64,000 nt of DNA from Cladochytrium replicatum. Its lineage: Eukaryota > Chytridiomycota > Chytridiomycetes > Cladochytriales > Cladochytriaceae. Positions within the stretch are counted from its first letter, which is position 1. Each line of letters begins with the position of its first letter. The notes below the pieces were generated by a model, which saw nothing but the letters and a program-made list of their open reading frames with translations, was not told the DNA's origin and searched no databases. The translations under genes were made by a program, and so were the position numbers. Shown here in pieces: positions 20,574-34,826 of this stretch. The stretch lies in assembly GCA_025526935.1 (NCBI GenBank), contig JAHLKD010000023.1, forward strand, positions 1 through 64,000, in the 5' to 3' direction.

Positions 20574-21699
20574 TATCCCCCATGATTAGCTCACTCCTGC
20601 AGACGGGGTCACCCACTCCCCAAAGCTACAATAACCAGAATATATAATATGAAGTAATATTGGGGGTTGCTTCTTAACAACAATTCAGTTGACACGACTA
20701 ATGGATTGAAATGAAGCAGTGAGATACCTGATCACATAATTGTGAGGTCATCGATGCAAGTGGTTCATCACTACCTGTGAGGTCATAGCTAATTATAGCG
20801 ACATATTCTCCAAGCGGGTGCCACAGTTGATCTCATGGAGGGGATGTGTTCCAGAGTAAAAGGAGAGGGGGAGAATTTTGGATTGCCGCACACCCGAATG
20901 GTTATTTTTCACGTCAGAAAATAGATTTTTACGGTTTTGGTTTTTGGGGGACATTTTGCACTTGGGCCTGCGGGTGTGGGTGGGGTGTGCAGGGCAGCAT
21001 TAATACTATTATGCAAAAGCATGTGCGACTGACTGGTCGGAAATTGCGGGACTCGGATGGGGCGCAACTACGGCTCGGCTTGTCCGTCTGGGCATCGGGG
21101 ACACGTATTAGCGGACATCGGAGCATCGTCGGTCCGTCGGTTTCAAGTTGGCCAGCCCGCCAGACTTTGAGCACCTCCTCCGGTTCCCACGATGAAATAT
21201 GAAATGATAAAAATAAAAATCAAATAAAAATTGTACTGCCTCCGCCAGCAATGAACTGTTCACACTGACCCGTTCACACCATCATATATCATCACATCAC
21301 ATTCCCATCACCGCCAGAAGGGGCAGCACCGGAACTCGTCATCGTATCGTCGCTGCTGAAAGGGTTCTCGCTTGCGAACTTTACCTACCCATTCTAACTC
21401 GCTGTCGGTCGCTTTGGAGGGTCAAACCCTGCACAAGCTCACCCACACGCTCGGACCCTTACCCTTAGCCACGCCAGTTAGTGTCGCCTTCGGCTGTTCC
21501 GCAAACTTGCCCTCCCTGCTGGCGTTGTGTCCACAATCGCTTATTTCTCGGCTTTTACTCTACCAGAAACTCTCGCACGCTGGCCACTCACGCCGCTCTC
21601 ATCTCGTCCGCTTTCCAGAAGCTTCCTCCCGATCTCATCCAAACTACCCTGGATTATCACCACGCCCAACACAACCACCAGCACGCCTACAATCACAAC
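20574..21699. other. Intergenic upstream of the zinc-finger gene
   Basis: 1.1 kb. No gene is supportable. The distal part (about 21400-21699) is CT-rich and lies just before the ATG, as in long 5' UTRs of regulatory genes. Confidence 0.45.
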
Positions 21700-23511
21700 A
21701 TGCATCGCATGCCTCCTCTACCTTCCCTTGACATTTCGGCACCAGTGTCGATGTCAATGGCTGTCTCGCCCGGTCCAGTCAACCCGGGGAGCTTCTCGTA
21801 CCGCAGGCGAATGTACTTTGGCTCAATGGGTCGCTCGTTCGGAAACAGTCTCGGTCGCTCAATGAACATGAACCCCTCCCTCTCAGAGTATGTCCTTAAC
21901 CCATCGGTTGAATTGGAGGGAATGTGTGAGAACACCACTTTGTTTGAATGGTGCGGTGGGAAAGTGACAGGCTGTATCACACCAAAGTCAACAGCATTTC
22001 TCTCTGTGTTCGTTTGTGAGAATGGTTGCGGAAAAGCGACAGGTGCTTGTCACATATGAGTCAATTGCACCACCTCTATTCGCTTGTGAGGAGTGTTGTC
22101 GGAGGTCAACTGCGTTTGTTTTTTTATGTTGGCCTGACTCCATTCTTCAGCCTTCAGCAGTACGGCTTCTTCTCTCGATCCCCCGCTTCGAATTACTATG
22201 CTGGAATGGTATCGCCAGGACGGGACCTAGCCCACTTTGCTGTCCTGGAAGATCGTTTCTGCAAGGACTTCAACTGCTGTGGTCTCAACCTCGAGAACCT
22301 CCACGACCTGTTGCAGCACTTCGAAGAGAACCACGTCCACGTCGAATCCGACGTCGAGGACGAAGACGAGCTTCTTCCCTTCCAGTTTGAACCCGTGGAC
22401 GATATGGATATGGACATGGACATGGACGGGGATGCCGACCAACAGCCCCACCACCTCCACTTTCTCAAGAACCACCTGCGTTCCATGGCCGTCGCCGCTG
22501 CACAGTCCTCTGCTGTTTCTGGTGGCGGCGAATTCCCTGCCATTGCTCTCTCAGACATCTATAGCGAGGACTACAGAATCGTCAACCGTCCAGCTGCAAC
22601 CCAAAGCGCCGCATTCGATACATCCGTGGTCCGAAAATCCCGTGTGGGTGGTACAACCTCATCCAACCCCTCTAACAGAGTACGCAAATCCAAACCCGCC
22701 GCAGCAGCTCAACAGAACGGTAACTCGACAACAGTCCCATACCACTTCGACGGCCCCACTCAAGTCATCTCTGACATTGAAATGGATGAGGACTCTGCGC
22801 CAATGCAACCAAGCGTTATCGTCACTCCTCCGCAGCCTGACTCAGACCATGGCCTCCCACCTCTCCCCCTCGAAGCTCTTCCCCGCGCTCCAGCCCACAC
22901 AGCTCAGCAACAGAACCAACAGCAACCCCAAACACAGCAGAAGGAGCAGGCGGCGCAAGGACAGCAGCCTCAGGAGGAGAAGGACGACCGTCCTTACAAG
23001 TGCAAGATGCCCGGATGCGTCAAAGCATACAAAAACCCTGGAGGACTAAAGTACCACATGCAGCACGGACACTGCGAGGACACGGGCGACCCAGAGATGA
23101 ACAACATTATCCACAAGCCCTACCAATGGTGAGGAGTCCAACAAGTTATTTAGCTGTTGTCATAGTTCTCATACCTTTCCTTTCGTTAGCCCTGTGCCCG
23201 ATTGCGGCAAACGCTATAAGAACCTTAACGGTCTGAAATACCACATCGAACACTCACACATCTCACTGGTCAACGGCGGAGTCTCACCTCCTTCGAACGA
23301 CCTGGCCGCCACCACCGCACCGCAAGCCATGGCTGCTCCGCCGCTTCCCGCAGGACTCCCGATGGTCCCGCCTCTCCCGATGATGGGAGTGCTCGGGCTG
23401 CAGATGCTCCAGCAACAGCACGCGGCACAGCAACAGCAGCACCAGCAGCAGCAGCAACAACGCTTTGGTCATCACATGATGGACGAGGGTGCGATTGAGA
23501 TCATGATGTGA
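21700..23511 (+). CDS. C2H2 zinc-finger regulator, Sfp1/JAZF1-like
   Basis: Nuclear regulator resembling fungal Sfp1 (ribosome biogenesis and growth control) and animal JAZF1. Exons 21700-21887, 22151-23128 and 23190-23511 give 495 aa; the first intron (263 nt) is unusually long for this window. The first atypical finger lies in FCKDFNCCGLNLENLHDLL and QHFEENH. Two closely spaced C-terminal fingers follow: YKCKMPGCVKAYKNPGGLKY with HMQHGH, and CPVPDCGKRYKNLNGLKYH with IEHSH, the second pair split by an intron. The middle is disordered, with acidic MD repeats and Gln runs. The finger spacing and the KNLNGLKYH text are the basis for the family call. Confidence 0.85.
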
Positions 23512-24164
23512 ATGTTCGACATGGTTTTTTCGGGGCGCCATCTTTTTTTTTTATGAAAAGGGACTCTTTTATTAGTTCTCGTTAGTTTTGGTGTTTTGGG
23601 GACATCTTTTCTTCACAGCTCCCAATAGTTTTTTTTAATTTTTGATCCGTGTTGACCTCGCGATCAAACATATTTCAACCCATTCTTTCAATATTGGAAT
23701 CCCCTACCCTTTTTTTTAAGGAAAGATGTTCCATTTTTTCCATCATGTGTGAGTTTTAGTAGTTTCATCGTCAAGCATTCATTTTTATATTGGGGAGCGG
23801 AAGACCCATACCTTATTTTCAAATTTTTCATTTCAACTTGCTCTTTCTTTTGAGATGTGTCCGTTGTTTTTCCCGCAACACTTGCCACATTTTATATAAT
23901 TTCTTATTGATGTGAGCCAAGGAGAGAGCACCTCCACATTTATACTCCCAGTCATTTCTTTTACCTTTGTGCCATGTTTGTCGTCCGACAAAATGGATCC
24001 AGTTTTTTCAACATCGTGGGACATCTGTTTTTATCGCTCCGTCCCCAACCACTTTTTCGTTTCCTCACGCAAGAACACACCGCAGAATTGCAGTCGAAAA
24101 TACACTCTTACTTCATTCCTTTCATTTTGTGTCGGGGATTTTTCCTTTCCCGGGCCATGTTTCC

Positions 24165-24199
<35 letters not shown>

Positions 24200-24648
24200 T
24201 TTTTGCCACTGAGCTCTGTTGTTCAATCCCCTCTTTCCTTTTTGTTCTACAAAGGTGTAGTGCCCTTGACCTCACACACTTGTGGGGAGAATTACTTTAC
24301 TTACAAAACAGAACTTATCTTATTCCATATTACGATGCAGGTCAAAGTAATTTTTGGGGTTTCTTGCGAGAGGTTTGGCGTGGCGTGCTTTGGGATCATT
24401 TTGTTTTGCATCTTTTCCGGTGGTTTTCTTTCTCACCCGTTTTTTATGTTTACATGTGTTGAGGTACTCCAACTCCCCCTTTTCGATGTTCAGTGGGATA
24501 AAACTGGACAAATCACCCGTGCCCATTTTATAGACTGATGGAAAAACATTATCTTTTTCCGTCCTTTGGTTTTTCGTTATTACTTCATTGAATTCAACTG
24601 TTTCTCACCGGAAAGCGGGGTTTGGGGCAAAGGCAAAGAATGAGAACG

Positions 24649-24701
<53 letters not shown>

Positions 24702-25797
24702 AGCTTATGTGGTTAAAATGGGGTGGTTGATGGTGCGAGGGGGTGTTTCATCTTCCTTTCTTCTTGAGGAGGGTTTAAATATCTGACACAATTTTGTTTT
24801 CTTCATTGTTTATCATGTCGGTGTCTCTTCTCGTTCTGTGTGTGCATTTGAGTTGTGAGTGATTGCTTTTATTCCTCTTTCCCGGTCCACTCCTTGTTTA
24901 ATTCTTCCGTCCGTTTTGTGTGCTGTTTTTTCGGATTTTTTGTGAGAAACAGCGTTTGTACTTTGTACTAGCTATTGTAATACGTAGTAGGTTCCATTTG
25001 CTTTTCCAATCATTAGTTCCGCCGATAGCGTACCACCTACAAAGAAAGAATCCTTCTCTGTTCGCACCTCCCTCTTTTTAATCATTCCTTTGTCCGACTT
25101 TTCCGGCTGGTTCGGAAAGTATGCATGTTCAACCCTCTGAAAAGTTTGCCACAGAACACGAACTGTTGGTGGGGTGTCGGGGTGGGCGACAAAATGGACA
25201 AATTAGGTTTCTTTCGTTTTTGTTTTTATTGAGTCGGAACCAGATTCGAATAATGGGTATCGGAACCATTTTTCTTTTTCAAGTTGTTTCAAAACAGAAT
25301 CGTATTTTGCTAGTCAGTATTTGGTCTAACCTTATGATGTGTTTGTAGTTTTCTTTGGGGCTTTGTAAAGTACAAAAGACATCACCATTCTTCCTTAACT
25401 AGCGTTTTAACGCCGAAGCCTCATGTTCAACAGTAATAAATCGTAGTACAAAAGTGATGCCGGTCGGTCAGCAAGAAGTTCCTCGGCGTTTTTGTCACCA
25501 CTCCACTTTTTTTTCTCTTCTAGCCAGCGATAACTAATAATACAGAGAATTCTCAAAACAACGAGTGAATCGAATCACATTGGAGTGTTTAGAGTTGCGA
25601 CAGGCAATCCAAAGAAGCAATCAAGGGGGGAGAAAAAGAGAAGCACCAGGTAAAAAACGATGCAGCATAAAGGAAAGAAGGGGAAAGGCTTTCGACAACT
25701 CGAGACATTGGCCCCACTTCATAGCACCCCGCATCAAGCAGCACAGAGGTCTTTTATTTTTGCCTAGTCCAGTCACAGAAACACTCGTCTCCAATAC
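23512..25797. other. 2.3-kb T-rich non-coding stretch with homopolymer and microsatellite tracts
   Basis: No supportable gene. The plus strand is strongly T-rich. It includes a run of 31 C (24166-24196), an (AG)n tract of about 38 nt ending in about ten G (about 24652-24700) and many T runs. It lies between two convergent genes, so it may hold long 3' UTRs or an unannotated non-coding RNA. The longest open frame (208 codons) crosses the poly-C run and has no protein-like composition. Confidence 0.5.
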
Positions 25798-27914
25798 CTA
25801 TTTCGACTGTCGCTCCTGCTGATGTCGCGCCATGATCGCATAAGCTTGGCTCAACTCGCTCGAACCAATGTTGACCATCGTCGGCGCATTGCTGTGCTCG
25901 CTGCTTCTGCGAGACACCGACCCCGATCGTGTCACCGTCACGCTCGGCTGTTGGTATTGGTTCGGGATAGGTGGGACAGGGGGATACGCCCTAGTTGTTG
26001 CGGGTGTTTGGATACTACCTGGGTGGTACGGCGATCGGCCGGGTCCTACTTCCCAAATTGCATCGTAGTCCGTCCTTGGTGCGATTGCAGGGTTCGCGTA
26101 CAAGCTCTGGATCTGAGTGTGGGGTTTCTGCGATTCCGCAGTGTAAAGGGGATGCTGTCGAAGCAAGGGGTGCGCCGGTTATAAGAACAAATGAAAAGGA
26201 AAAGCTTCAAAAATGCCTACTCACCAAACCTGGGGCGTCGGGTTTCGCGTGGGGATTCACCAGGATCCCAGCGAACGAAGGCACTTGTCCCCAACTTGCA
26301 GTATCCAGCGGCATATCAGCTCTGTACCTCTGGACACCAATGCTGCTGCTTCCTTCTGGCATTGTCGATGAGGGAAAGTAAGAGGTAGATTGTTCATCGC
26401 GGGACTTTGCCATCCTTCCAATTCCTTCGTTGAGGATGAGCGCTGTTGCGTTCACGACGCCCCCGAGATTGATTGAAATGATTGCCATGATGTACAATAC
26501 AAAGGGTTGGCTGGGGAACAGAAATGATATTGCGTCTGCCCAAACGGAAAAACAGGCAAAAAAGGAAGAGGTGAGAACAACCTTTTCAAGAGCCAGTTTG
26601 GCGGCGTGTTTTAACTCACATGGAGTTCCGGGCGAGTACTTTTTCAAAGATGAGGAAGGAAAAGAGTAAGAGCCAAGCTGAACTGATTTTGGCAATTTGC
26701 ATTACCTGGAAGAAACATCCGAGCATATACATACAGATCTTGGTGATGAGCTGCCTCTCGATCATGCTAATCTGGCTGCTCCCAGACCGCACGTTCTCCG
26801 AACCGTCAGACTCCACTTGAACAGTCTGATTCGAATCATGTCCAGGTCCCTGTCCCGGTCCTTGTGCTTGTGCTTGTTCCTGTTGGTTTGCGCGCAGACC
26901 AGACTTGGAATTGGAGCTTGTCGCGCGATATGAGATGATGGTAGCGAGGAAGGAGCCACGAGAGACCTTGAAGATCTCGATCATGATCCAGACATAGAAG
27001 AACCAGAGTGCAATCATGCTAGATAGAACACTAGGAATAAAAAACAGCATATCCTAGGTCAATGCGACCGACAAGCATGCCCAAATTCAAAAGGGATATA
27101 CCAAATAGCAAGGAAAACCGCCACGCCGCTCGCCGACTTCTTGACAAAGCAGCTGAAAGCGAAACGCCAATGTTGTTTTCTCAGCCTCAGTTTCTTATCA
27201 TGATTTGGCGCTTAAAATCTTACACGTAGTTGTTTGCACCAAGCGCGCCGATCGACGCGAAGACCGTGACCACAGTGGCAGCAACAGCTACCGCAGGTGC
27301 CAAAAGCTTGACATCATACGGACCGTGATCGATCGGCTTCTTTCGGACGACTCGATTCCAGCTGAAGAACGCGGCCTGCGTCACCAACACGAAATTGCAC
27401 ACAATCACAAACTAACAACAGAAAGGTGAGGAATGCCACAGAGGCGAAAGCCCAGCACGACCCACTGCTCATACCGTCAGACTCGCACCCAACACGGAAG
27501 ATAGAGGTTGTTCAGGTGGTTGTCGCGTCTGGTACAGATGCACCATCTCTGAAGCAAACGTGAATGAGCACAACAAGTCGATGAACACAATATCTGCACG
27601 GGAGTCATGATTTCAGTCGATGGGAAAGAGCATAAAGTGGCATGATACCATACAGAAGGGTAGCCGAAGACTCGCAGGGATGGACCGCTGCTGGTTCCGG
27701 AAGGTTACGGAGAGGACTCTGTACAGCACGTAGAAACTGCCGGCCATGTTCAACGGGATAATGATCATTGAGCTACGTTGCGATGATCAGGCATGGAAGA
27801 GAAGAGAATACACAAAATTGAAAGATCTCCATACATGAGAAGGATTGTGTTGATTCCACTGTCGAATTCCTCAGGTGTGAACCCGACGATCCCCTCGTCG
27901 GCTGGTCCTGCCAT
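25798..27914 (-). CDS. Seven-transmembrane receptor-like protein (putative GPCR)
   Basis: Plasma-membrane receptor candidate. Eight exons (27914-27835, 27772-27654, 27593-27475, 27411-27224, 27152-27102, 27030-26706, 26638-26225, 26154-25798) keep frame and give 550 aa. Seven hydrophobic helices are visible: MIIIPLNMAGSFYVLY, IVFIDLLCSFTFASEM, VIVCNFVLVTQAAFFSW, LLAPAVAVAATVVTVFA, VLSSMIALWFFYVWIMI, VVLTSSFFACFSVW and PFVLYIMAIISINLGGVV. A long Gln/Ser-rich third cytoplasmic loop lies between helices 5 and 6, and the cytosolic tail (about 180 aa) is Ser/Pro-rich, as in many GPCRs. The short extracellular N terminus lacks a signal peptide. Topology resembles the Dicty_CAR/Git3-type families, but no diagnostic motif fixes the family or ligand. 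Confidence 0.7.
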
Positions 27915-28173
27915 TTTTGCAACCCACAGATCCAGATCCGTAGAGCAAAGTAAATAAACGACCACCACCGCCCACCTCAGCCAAGGAATCAGAGTAATAG
28001 CAAAAACCACAAAACCATGGCCAGCCAGCCGAAGCAAAACAAATTTGTTTGAAGCCGAACAATTTGTTGGTGTGGGTGGAGGACCGGCAAAATTAGCAAA
28101 CACCGACTCACAGACACTATTATTCACTTGGAGGTGGGCACGTCTCCAATTACAGCACTACAAACACAATTGC

Positions 28174-29537
<1,364 letters not shown>

Positions 29538-29723
29538 TTTGGAGTTTTAGGAGATTAGATTTCAGTAGGGAGGAAATCAAAATTTAAAGGAATCTTTGGG
29601 GCGAATGAATCATGTTGAAATAGAGAAAAAGAAGAGACGGAAGGAGGTAGTAGTAGAGTATATTGATATTTAGCAGGATGACCGTCCATTGGAAATAAGA
29701 GCACCATTGTTGCAGTTGCCTGC

Positions 29724-30351
29724 TTATGTTGCCAGCAACGCAAAGAGTCCGACAAAGCTCAGCGCACTTCGCACAAGATGCAACCGGTTCCACCGCACCA
29801 ACATCCCTGTCGCCTCGTCGTCACTCACAACGTCTGATCGCTTTGCTTGCGGGCTGGCCGGGTCGATCATCAACTTTTCTGCATTTTCGGCGGCGCTGAT
29901 CATACGAAGGTTAAGAGGCATCATGAACGATAGTGTGTACACGACCTTCAGGCGCAAGATGATCATGATCAGCATAACTCGATAAAACCATACATGCTGT
30001 ATTTTACCACTGTGGAGAAGGTGGTCACCGGAATCCAATAGATGGAGTTTCCAGTAACGTACACCAGGGCACCGGATGCGCCGGCTGCCACAGCAGCCAG
30101 AAACGACTGCATCCTAGCCGCCCTCCAGAATGATACCTGTTATCCATTGGATACATGGTCAGTTCTGCAATTGATGGATTTCTGACAGGAGGTGGTTCAG
30201 TTGTTCTCACCCTGAACTGCTGCAATGCCAGCTGTGGGACGAGATCCATTCTCGCAGGGTGATCTACCACATTGATGTAGATGCTTGCCCCGGTGAATAG
30301 CGCTGCCGCGGTCTGTCCCAAAAGTCGGAGAGACGTCTCCAGCGAGTCCAT
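29724..30351 (-). CDS. DUF1772 family membrane protein
   Basis: Small four-helix membrane protein of the DUF1772 (anthrone-oxygenase-like) family. Exons 30351-30211, 30136-30008 and 29945-29724 give 163 aa in frame. Family text: LLGQTAAALFTGASIYINVV then DHPARMD, SFLAAVAAGASGALVY and near the C terminus RWNRLHLVRSALSFVGLFAL. Conserved His and Arg residues in HPAR and WNRLHLVR match the family pattern. An ATG seven codons upstream (30372) is also possible. In other fungi, members act in polyketide tailoring or are uncharacterised; nothing nearby shows a biosynthetic cluster. Confidence 0.75.
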
Positions 30352-30434
30352 CCCTAAAACAGCCACAACCACAGCAGCTCAAAGAGATCATTTTAAAAAA
30401 AATCTGTAACCAGCAGTCCATGATTCACAGCTAT

Positions 30435-31709
30435 TTACAGTTTGGACTTTCCAAGGACATGCGTCCTGTACTCCTCCCCTTCCAATACCCCCCTCTCACA
30501 AGCCTCGAAGAAATCCAGCGCTCTCCACACAACTTCCCTCCCCGCATCCTCCTGCACAAAGTGCCGTGTCCCCGGCATCTCCACAATCGCAATCCGCCGT
30601 CCTTTCACACTCAGCAGCATCGAAACGAGCCGACGCATCATCTGCGGATTGATAACGGGATCATCAAGACCGACGCCAACGAAAATCTGGAGGTGCGCGG
30701 AAGCAGGTGATGTCAGGAACGCTGCCGCTGCACGGCCATGTTGCACACCATCGTAAGTCGGATCGGCTGGAACGATGTTGACGAACGCGCGAATCCCGGC
30801 CTTGTAGGATACGTCTGGGTACGGCGCGAGGTACGCTGCAGCTTCCTGGAATGGAGATTAAGCATGGCTTGTTTCCACAAAGACCCCGCTCGTTGTCAAA
30901 ATCACCTCCTTGGAAAGATTCACGACAGACCGAGACATGAGTGCAGCGACATCCATGTCCGGCGTACGGTTGTTGTAATCCTTCCACGCCTGGAACCCAG
31001 GGGAGACCACCCCCTCTTTTGGTGCCAGTGGCAACGATGTGTCCATGATGACAATTCGCTTGAACCTGTCCGGAAACTCGTGCGGTAAAGTCAACCCAAG
31101 CAGTCCTCCCCAGTCCTACACCGTGGGTTCTCATATGTCATGCGTTTACTAATCGTTACCATAATTTACCTGACAGACGAGAGTGATATTGGTCAGGTTG
31201 AGCGAGAGCACGAAGTGCCTCAGAGAGTCACGATGGAAAGTGTAGGTGTACGGCGAAGTGTCCTTAGCGTAGCGGTTCCCGACGTCGCACGGCTTGTCCG
31301 AGCGTCCGAACCCAAATAGGTCTGGCGCAACGATTCGTCGACGGACTGCAGACCCAGGCGTGACTTCCGAGGGTCGTCCGGTGTTCCCAGAGAGGAGTTC
31401 CGGAATCATTTTGCGATAGAGGTACGACCAAGTCTTGCATGGGCAACAGTTCAGCACGGAAAGGATTATTTATCGGGTGCTTACGGGATTGCCATGTAAC
31501 AAAAGCCAAGTCTCCTCGATGACAGGCTTGGTTTTGGCTTCGGCCGGAGTTATCAACGGGCCATGCTCGTCAACGTACGCCATTCGCAGCGATCCCCATT
31601 GCAGATACTTTGGCGAGTAAGGAAACTCCTTTGCTACACGTTGAAATCGCTCCTCGGGCGTCCTCAGAACACGTTCGAAGGTGGGAGGTGCAACGGTGCT
31701 GGCAGCCAT
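30435..31709 (-). CDS. Haloalkane dehalogenase-like alpha/beta hydrolase
   Basis: Alpha/beta hydrolase whose active-site text resembles haloalkane dehalogenases and related epoxide hydrolases. Exons 31709-31485, 31433-31170, 31115-30906 and 30845-30435 are all phase 0, giving 369 aa. Oxyanion and halide-stabilising segment HGNPTWSYLYR; VAPDLFGFGRSDKP; nucleophile elbow VCQDWGG (Asp followed by Trp, as in dehalogenases); catalytic His in PGTRHFVQEDAG. The HGNP and QDWGG motifs are both split by introns, so the spliced model is needed to see them. Substrate cannot be inferred; acyl-hydrolase or epoxide-hydrolase activity is possible. It lies beside the DUF1772 gene on the same strand. Confidence 0.8.
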
Positions 31710-31924
31710 GTTACGTCCACACACACGTTGGGGAAGTCAGGGTCTGGAAAAAACAACGACATACAAAGACTTGTGTAACTCAGAAATTAAAGGGTTGGGT
31801 CGACCTGCTGTTGCTTGTTGTTGAGTATATCACCTTTATTAAGTGGTAAAGCTGTTGGCATTACGTACTGCTTGTCGAGTAGAGTTGGATGTTGCACACT
31901 TTGACTGTTTCCTTTTATTCTTCT

Positions 31925-34591
31925 TTACGGTGTGTAGACAACAGAAACCTCCTTGGAACTCAACCCAGCCTGGATCGTCGTAACTGGAACCTTCCACAAC
32001 CCTGCCAAAACACTCGCCCCCATCGCCGCAGGTTCAGACGCGACAGTCTTGCCGCCCGTAACCCCCTTGACGCTCTTCGGCTCGATCCCAACCAGCACAA
32101 CAGACCACCCGTTCCCGCGCAACGACCCCTCCACAATCGAAACCCCCACCTTCCCAGCCGCAAACTCGACCTTGAGGGTTGCCTTGTCGTCCTTGTCCTC
32201 TCCGCAAACCTGGACTGTCTTGCTCAACGTTCCCTGGATCGCCGTGGCTCCGTACACCCGCAGCTCGAGTTCGGATTTGTAATCGTACAGCGCCGTTTCG
32301 GGATCTCTCGACGACACCGGTATGACCGCTCCAGGACGCACGAGGACGGGCAGCGACATGAACCCGTGCTTCTCACTCGCCCACGCGCCGGCTTTCACAC
32401 CAACACCCGTGAACAAGTGTGACCACTCCGTCGCGTCCACGTCGTCGGGCGTCGGCACATAATACCTCACGTCTCGGGACAAGTCCGACGAGAACACCGG
32501 GGCGACCATGAGATCGTCGCCGAGCATGTACTGCAGATCGATCTGATGCGTACCGGGGTCGTTCTGGAACTCCACGACGAGCGACCGCATCATCGGCACG
32601 CCCGTCTCGTGCGTCTGCACAGCCTGCGCCCAGAGATACGGCATCAGCGCCGCCTTGGCCTTTGTAAAGAACCGGAGTACGTCCGTCGCCTCGGGGTCCT
32701 CGTACTGCCACGGAACGCGGTACGATCCTGACCCGTGGAGCCGCGAGTGTGTCGAGAAGAGCCCAAACGCCACCCAGCGCTTGTAAAGGTTCACGTCGGG
32801 CTTGCCTTCGAACCCGCCAATATCGTGCGACCAGAATCCAAAACCTGAGGACGTGAGCGACAACCCACCACGCACAGACTCGGCCATCGCCTGGAACGTC
32901 GACTCGCAGTCGCCACCCCAGTGTACAGGGAACCGCTGTCCTCCCGCCGTCGCCGACCGGGCAAAAAGCACCGCGTTATGCTTGCCGTTGTTCTTTTCGA
33001 GGAGATTGAAGACAGCTTGGTTGTAGAGCTGGGTGTAGTAGTTGTGCATGACCTCCGGGTCGATGTTGGGGTCGTACCACTCCACGCCCTCGGACGGGAT
33101 GCGCTCGCCGAAATCGGTCTTGAAGTAATCCACGCCCATGTCAAGCAGAGTCTGCAGCTTGCCGTTGTACCATTCTGTCGCGGCGGGGTTGGTGAAATCG
33201 ACAATGGCCATCCCGGGCTGCCACAGGTCCCATTGCCACACGCCGCCGCCAGCCTCCTTGGTGCGTTTGAGGAAGATACCTTTCTCGCGCCCTTCGCGGA
33301 AGATGGACGAGTGCTGGGAAATGTACGGGTTGATCCAGAGACACACTTTCAGGTTCTTGTTGTTGGATTTCAGACGCTTGATGAAACCGGCTGGGTCTGG
33401 GAAGGCCTTGGAGTCAAACTTGAAGTCGCACCAGTGGAAGCCTTCCATCCAGAAACAGTCAAAGTGGAACACGCTCAGCGGGATCTGGCGCTCGCGCATG
33501 CCATCCACAAAGTGCGACACGGTCTTTTCGTCGTAGTCGGTCGTGAAGGATGTACTGAGCCAGAGTCCCATGGTGATAGGCGGAGGAAGCGCAGGTTTGC
33601 CGGTCAACAGGCAGTACTTTGCAATGACCTTAAAAATGCAATGTTAGCACACATGATGCATGCATACTTGTAAATCAATTTGCGCATACCTCCTTCAGAG
33701 AGGGGCCATAGATAATGTAGTATTTGAGTCGTTGTCCGGGGAGAGCAAACTGCACTCTTGACGCTTTTTCGGTTCCAATTTCAAACTCGACTTTCCCGGG
33801 AGAGTCCACGAACACACCGTAGCCTTCCGAGCTGAGATAGAATGGGACGCACTTGTACGCTTGCTCCGAGCCTGTTCCTCCGTCCTCGTTCCAAGTGACG
33901 ACCGACTGACCGTTCTTGACAAATGGAGTGAAGCGCTCTCCAAGACCGTAGATGCGTTCACCGACCGCAAGAGAAGTCTGCGCAATCATGACTGGCTTGG
34001 TGCCAAAGACACCGAAGGGGGTTTGCGGGTTTGAAGGAGCGTTGGTCTGAACATAGGCCATGGAGCGCCAGCCTTGCGAAGTAACGATATCGGTGGGCTC
34101 AGCGTCCCTGAAGTTCGCACCACCGGCAGGCTTGCGCACATAGTCGATCTTGAAGGATTCGCGCTCCAAGTGGACGCGCGCAGCAAACGTGCCCGAGCTG
34201 ACGACGGCAACTTTGGGCGAGTCCGAGATGGACACGGACGAGCCGTGCGCGAGATTTGAGGCATGCTTGTCAGGGAAGAGCTCGAAAGTGGGACCGAGGC
34301 GTGGACCTCCGTCAAAGTGCACGATTTCGACCTCGATGGTTTCAGGAGCAGGGGCACGGATTGTGTAGGTGAGCGTAGGGCCCTGGAGGGTGTCGCCCTT
34401 GTGACGGATTGGTTGGGTAGCGACGACGCAGGACAGAGCGGAAGGATCGCCCGGCAGTTGCTCCGCCGACCATGCCTCGGAAGCGTAGCTGATTAAGCAA
34501 AGTCAGTAATAAACCGGGTAGAGCCGATAGTTTCCACATACGCTATTTTGACTCCCTCCCTGACCAGCCAAGCACCGTCGGTGTACTTCAT
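31925..34591 (-). CDS. Glycoside hydrolase family 31, alpha-xylosidase/alpha-glucosidase type
   Basis: Retaining GH31 enzyme, probably releasing alpha-linked xylose or glucose. Exons 34591-34542, 34488-33690 and 33628-31925 give about 850 aa. An N-terminal beta-sandwich is followed by YGLGERFTPFVKNGQ, then the (beta/alpha)8 barrel with HFDCFWMEGFHWCDF, KVCLWINPYI, nucleophile YFKTDFGERIP and acid/base RFPVHWGGDC; KTDFGE is the form seen in YicI-like alpha-xylosidases. The substrate loop GFGFWSHDIGGF and the MVAPV segment are also present. No signal peptide is seen, so it is likely intracellular, consistent with xyloglucan-oligosaccharide catabolism, but specificity is inferred from motif similarity only. 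Confidence 0.92.
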
Positions 34592-34826
34592 ACTTGTTAC
34601 AAATTTGAATGTCTCGAATTCCAATTCTCCCTTTTATTTAATGCACGGCTGCACAGCCATCGAGCAATGCACCGCACTGTGGCACAGCGTGTGCACGCGG
34701 AGAAGAATTTGAGGAAAATTTTAGAGAACGTGACTTGACTCGGCTGACCAGGGCGTTTGGTTGCTTGGAGAGGCAATAAAGAAATTAATGCAATTCATAA
34801 ACATTCATACATTCATATTGCTCTAA
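34592..34826. other. Intergenic, GH31 promoter region
   Basis: No gene. Likely includes the GH31 promoter. Confidence 0.4.

Noticed and set aside
23912-24538. 208-codon plus-strand frame
   Set aside because: It runs through a 31-C homopolymer, has an odd Phe/Cys/Pro-rich composition and no start or splice support.
29724-34591. A biosynthetic cluster (DUF1772, hydrolase, GH31)
   Set aside because: No core synthase, transporter or pathway regulator is adjacent; co-orientation alone is not enough.
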